Shown here piece after piece: positions 5,001 through 6,652 of a stretch of DNA of 6,652 bases. Each line of letters begins with the position of its first letter. Position 1 is the first letter of the stretch. Both the position numbers and the translations under genes were made by a program. The notes below the pieces were generated by a model, which saw only the letters and a list, made by a program, of their open reading frames with translations, searched no databases and was not told where the DNA came from. The stretch comes from Actinomycetota bacterium (GTDB lineage: Bacteria > Actinomycetota > Actinomycetes > Nanopelagicales > Nanopelagicaceae): the NCBI GenBank assembly GCA_009706135.1, contig WLRX01000048.1, positions 1 through 6,652 on the forward strand, read 5' to 3'.

Positions 5001-6652
5001 ATGGCTATTGAGCCAAAAACGCCGCGCAAACGTGCGGCTAAGAAATCTACTTCCAAGAAATCTGATGCAGTCGAAAGTTCTGATGCAACAGATGTAAAGA
5101 GCGCGACAAAGAAAAAGTCCGCTTCCATTCCCGTTCCGATGTTTCAAGCCGCACCAGTTACAGAAAAAGCTGCGCGTCCGGCTAAGAAAGCTACTCCAGA
5201 ACCCGTCGTAGAAGAATCAAGTGAAGATGATTCACGTGCGGGTAGAAATCGTCGTCGCCGTCGTGGAGGACGTGGTCGCAGAAAAGGCGGTGCCGATACT
5301 GCAGATGCACAAAATGAGAGTTCAACAACACAAGAAGATGAAGATTCAGAAGAATCAACTACGCATCGCCGCCGCCGCCGCCGTCGTGCTGCGGGAGATG
5401 GTGTTGTTGCCGGTGAAACCGTTGAAGAAGATGGCGTAAAAACTGTTGTTAAAGTACGAGAAGTTCGTGAGCGCGCTCCAAGAGTTGATACTCGTCGTGT
5501 CCGTCGTGATCGAACTGAACGTCCAGAACGACGTGAGTATCGTGAACCGTATCGTCGTCGCGGTACAGTCATAACTGATTCCGAATTTTTAGCACGTCGG
5601 GAAAATGTTGATCGCGAGATGGTTGTTCGCCAAATAGATGACCGTATTCAAATTGCAGTTATCGAAGACAAAGTGATGGTCGAGCATTATGTAAACCGAA
5701 ATAGCAATGTTTCTTATGTCGGAAACATCTACCTCGGTCGTGTACAAAACGTTTTACCTTCGATGGAAGCCGCTTTCGTAGATATTGGCAAGGGTAGAAA
5801 TGCTGTGCTCTATGCAGGTGAAGTAAATTGGGATGCAGCAGGTATCTCTGAATCTGAGCCACGCAAAATTGAAATGGTGTTAAAAACTGGGCAACCAGTA
5901 CTTGTGCAAGTAACTAAAGATCCCATCGGACAAAAAGGTGCTCGTCTTACAAGCCAAATTTCGCTTCCTGGTCGCTACGTTGTCTATGTTCCTGGCGGTG
6001 GAATGAGCGGCATAAGTCGTAGCCTTCCAGAACAAGAACGCACACGCCTGAAAGCGATTCTTAAAGATTTAATTCCTGAAGGTGCTGGCGTCATTGTTCG
6101 CACAGCAGCAGAAGGTGCCTCAGAAGAAGAGATTACAAATGACGTTGCTCGCCTAAAATCTCTCTGGGATGACATCAGCCAAAAATCTGAGAATCCAAAC
6201 TTCCACGCACCTGCAGCTCTGTATTCAGAGCCAGACCTTGCTATTCGAGTTATTCGCGACATCTTCAATGAAGATTTCCGCAAACTCACAGTCCAGGGAT
6301 CCCAAGCGTATGAGGAGATCAATAATTACCTCGGATTTATTGCACCTGAATTGGTTTCCAAGTTAGAAAAATACACAGGAACCGGTGACTTGTTTGCTGA
6401 ATACCGAGTTGAAGAACAGCTGGCTAAGGCATTTGATCGCAAGGTGTATTTACCTTCAGGTGGTTCCCTCGTAATCGATCGAACCGAAGCGATGATTGTT
6501 ATTGACGTTAACACCGGTAAATTCATTGGTAAGGGCGGAAACTTAGAAGAGACGGTTACGAAAAATAACTTAGAAGCAGCAGAAGAAATTGCTCGCCAGC
6601 TTCGTCTTCGTGACTTAGGTGGAATTGTTGTTATTGACTTCATCGACATGAT
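5001..6652 (+). CDS. rne: Ribonuclease E/G family endoribonuclease (3' truncated by window)
   Basis: 550 complete codons are visible and the frame is open at the right edge. Residues 1-205 are a low-complexity extension: Lys/Ala/Ser-rich at first, acidic patches in the middle, and Arg-rich clusters at 82-94, 123-129 (seven consecutive Arg) and 151-187. The conserved catalytic core starts near 208. The S1 RNA-binding domain lies at about 237-318 (GNIYLGRV, SMEAAFVDIG). KGARLTSQISLPGRY and VRTAAEG follow; R367-T368 match the 5'-monophosphate sensor pair R169-T170 of E. coli RNase E. The metal-binding aspartates are present: D502 in VIDVN (E. coli D303, with N504 for N305) and D546 in VIDFIDM (E. 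coli D346). The Zn-link and C-terminal part lie outside. The enzyme cuts single-stranded AU-rich RNA in mRNA decay and rRNA/tRNA processing. Such Arg-rich N-terminal extensions are usual in actinobacterial RNase E and probably bind RNA or partner proteins. Start ATG 5001 has a good ribosome binding site. Confidence 0.95.
   Translation, partial: MAIEPKTPRKRAAKKSTSKKSDAVESSDATDVKSATKKKSASIPVPMFQAAPVTEKAARPAKKATPEPVVEESSEDDSRAGRNRRRRRGGRGRRKGGADTADAQNESSTTQEDEDSEESTTHRRRRRRRAAGDGVVAGETVEEDGVKTVVKVREVRERAPRVDTRRVRRDRTERPERREYREPYRRRGTVITDSEFLARRENVDREMVVRQIDDRIQIAVIEDKVMVEHYVNRNSNVSYVGNIYLGRVQNVLPSMEAAFVDIGKGRNAVLYAGEVNWDAAGISESEPRKIEMVLKTGQPVLVQVTKDPIGQKGARLTSQISLPGRYVVYVPGGGMSGISRSLPEQERTRLKAILKDLIPEGAGVIVRTAAEGASEEEITNDVARLKSLWDDISQKSENPNFHAPAALYSEPDLAIRVIRDIFNEDFRKLTVQGSQAYEEINNYLGFIAPELVSKLEKYTGTGDLFAEYRVEEQLAKAFDRKVYLPSGGSLVIDRTEAMIVIDVNTGKFIGKGGNLEETVTKNNLEAAEEIARQLRLRDLGGIVVIDFIDM
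5367..5387 (+). repeat. CGC/CGT trinucleotide run coding poly-Arg in rne
   Basis: Five CGC units followed by two CGT units encode seven consecutive arginines (residues 123-129 of RNase E). It is a pure in-frame triplet run for five units, so length change by slippage would add or remove arginines without shifting the frame. Confidence 0.8.

Noticed and set aside
5144..5572. Minus-strand 142-codon open frame rich in Arg and Ser
   Set aside because: It is the reverse-complement shadow of the repetitive CGT/GAA-rich rne extension; the plus-strand frame continues into a clear RNase E core.

Overview
The window is a six-gene, entirely plus-strand stretch of the cell-elongation (rod-shape) locus of an actinobacterium, followed by the ribonuclease E gene. 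The order mreB (3' end), mreC, mreD, mrdA (PBP2), rodA, rne is the conserved actinobacterial layout. The RNase E has the long Lys/Arg-rich N-terminal extension typical of that phylum. Base composition and codon use are unusually AT-rich for Actinobacteria (many AAA, ATT, TTA, GAA codons). This points to a low-GC freshwater lineage such as the Nanopelagicales (acI, Planktophila/Nanopelagicus-like). The phylum call rests on gene order and protein style; the order-level call is inference.

Layout: 2-73 is the last 23 codons of mreB. mreC (85-1017) follows after 11 nt, and mreD (1024-1545) after 6 nt. mrdA (1542-3632) overlaps mreD by ATGA, and rodA (3629-4789) overlaps mrdA by TTGA. These five genes are packed as one translationally coupled operon. 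Bases 4790-5000 form the only real gap. It holds a possible promoter, two small inverted repeats, a GC-rich segment with competing hairpins, and a 65-codon stop-free frame that ends 13 nt before rne. rne begins at 5001 with a clear ribosome binding site and runs off the right edge just after its second catalytic aspartate.

How the genes work together: MreB filaments under the membrane, with the membrane proteins MreC and MreD, organise the elongasome. RodA (SEDS glycan polymerase) and PBP2 (class B transpeptidase) form its synthetic core, polymerising and cross-linking peptidoglycan along the side wall. All key catalytic residues of RodA and PBP2 are present and no gene is broken. RNase E starts RNA decay and rRNA processing; its link to the wall genes is positional.

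I see no RNA gene, insertion sequence, CRISPR array, phage gene or undescribed multi-gene system. The parts most worth a second look are the rodA-rne gap, the low-complexity N-terminus of RNase E, and the cysteine pattern of PBP2.
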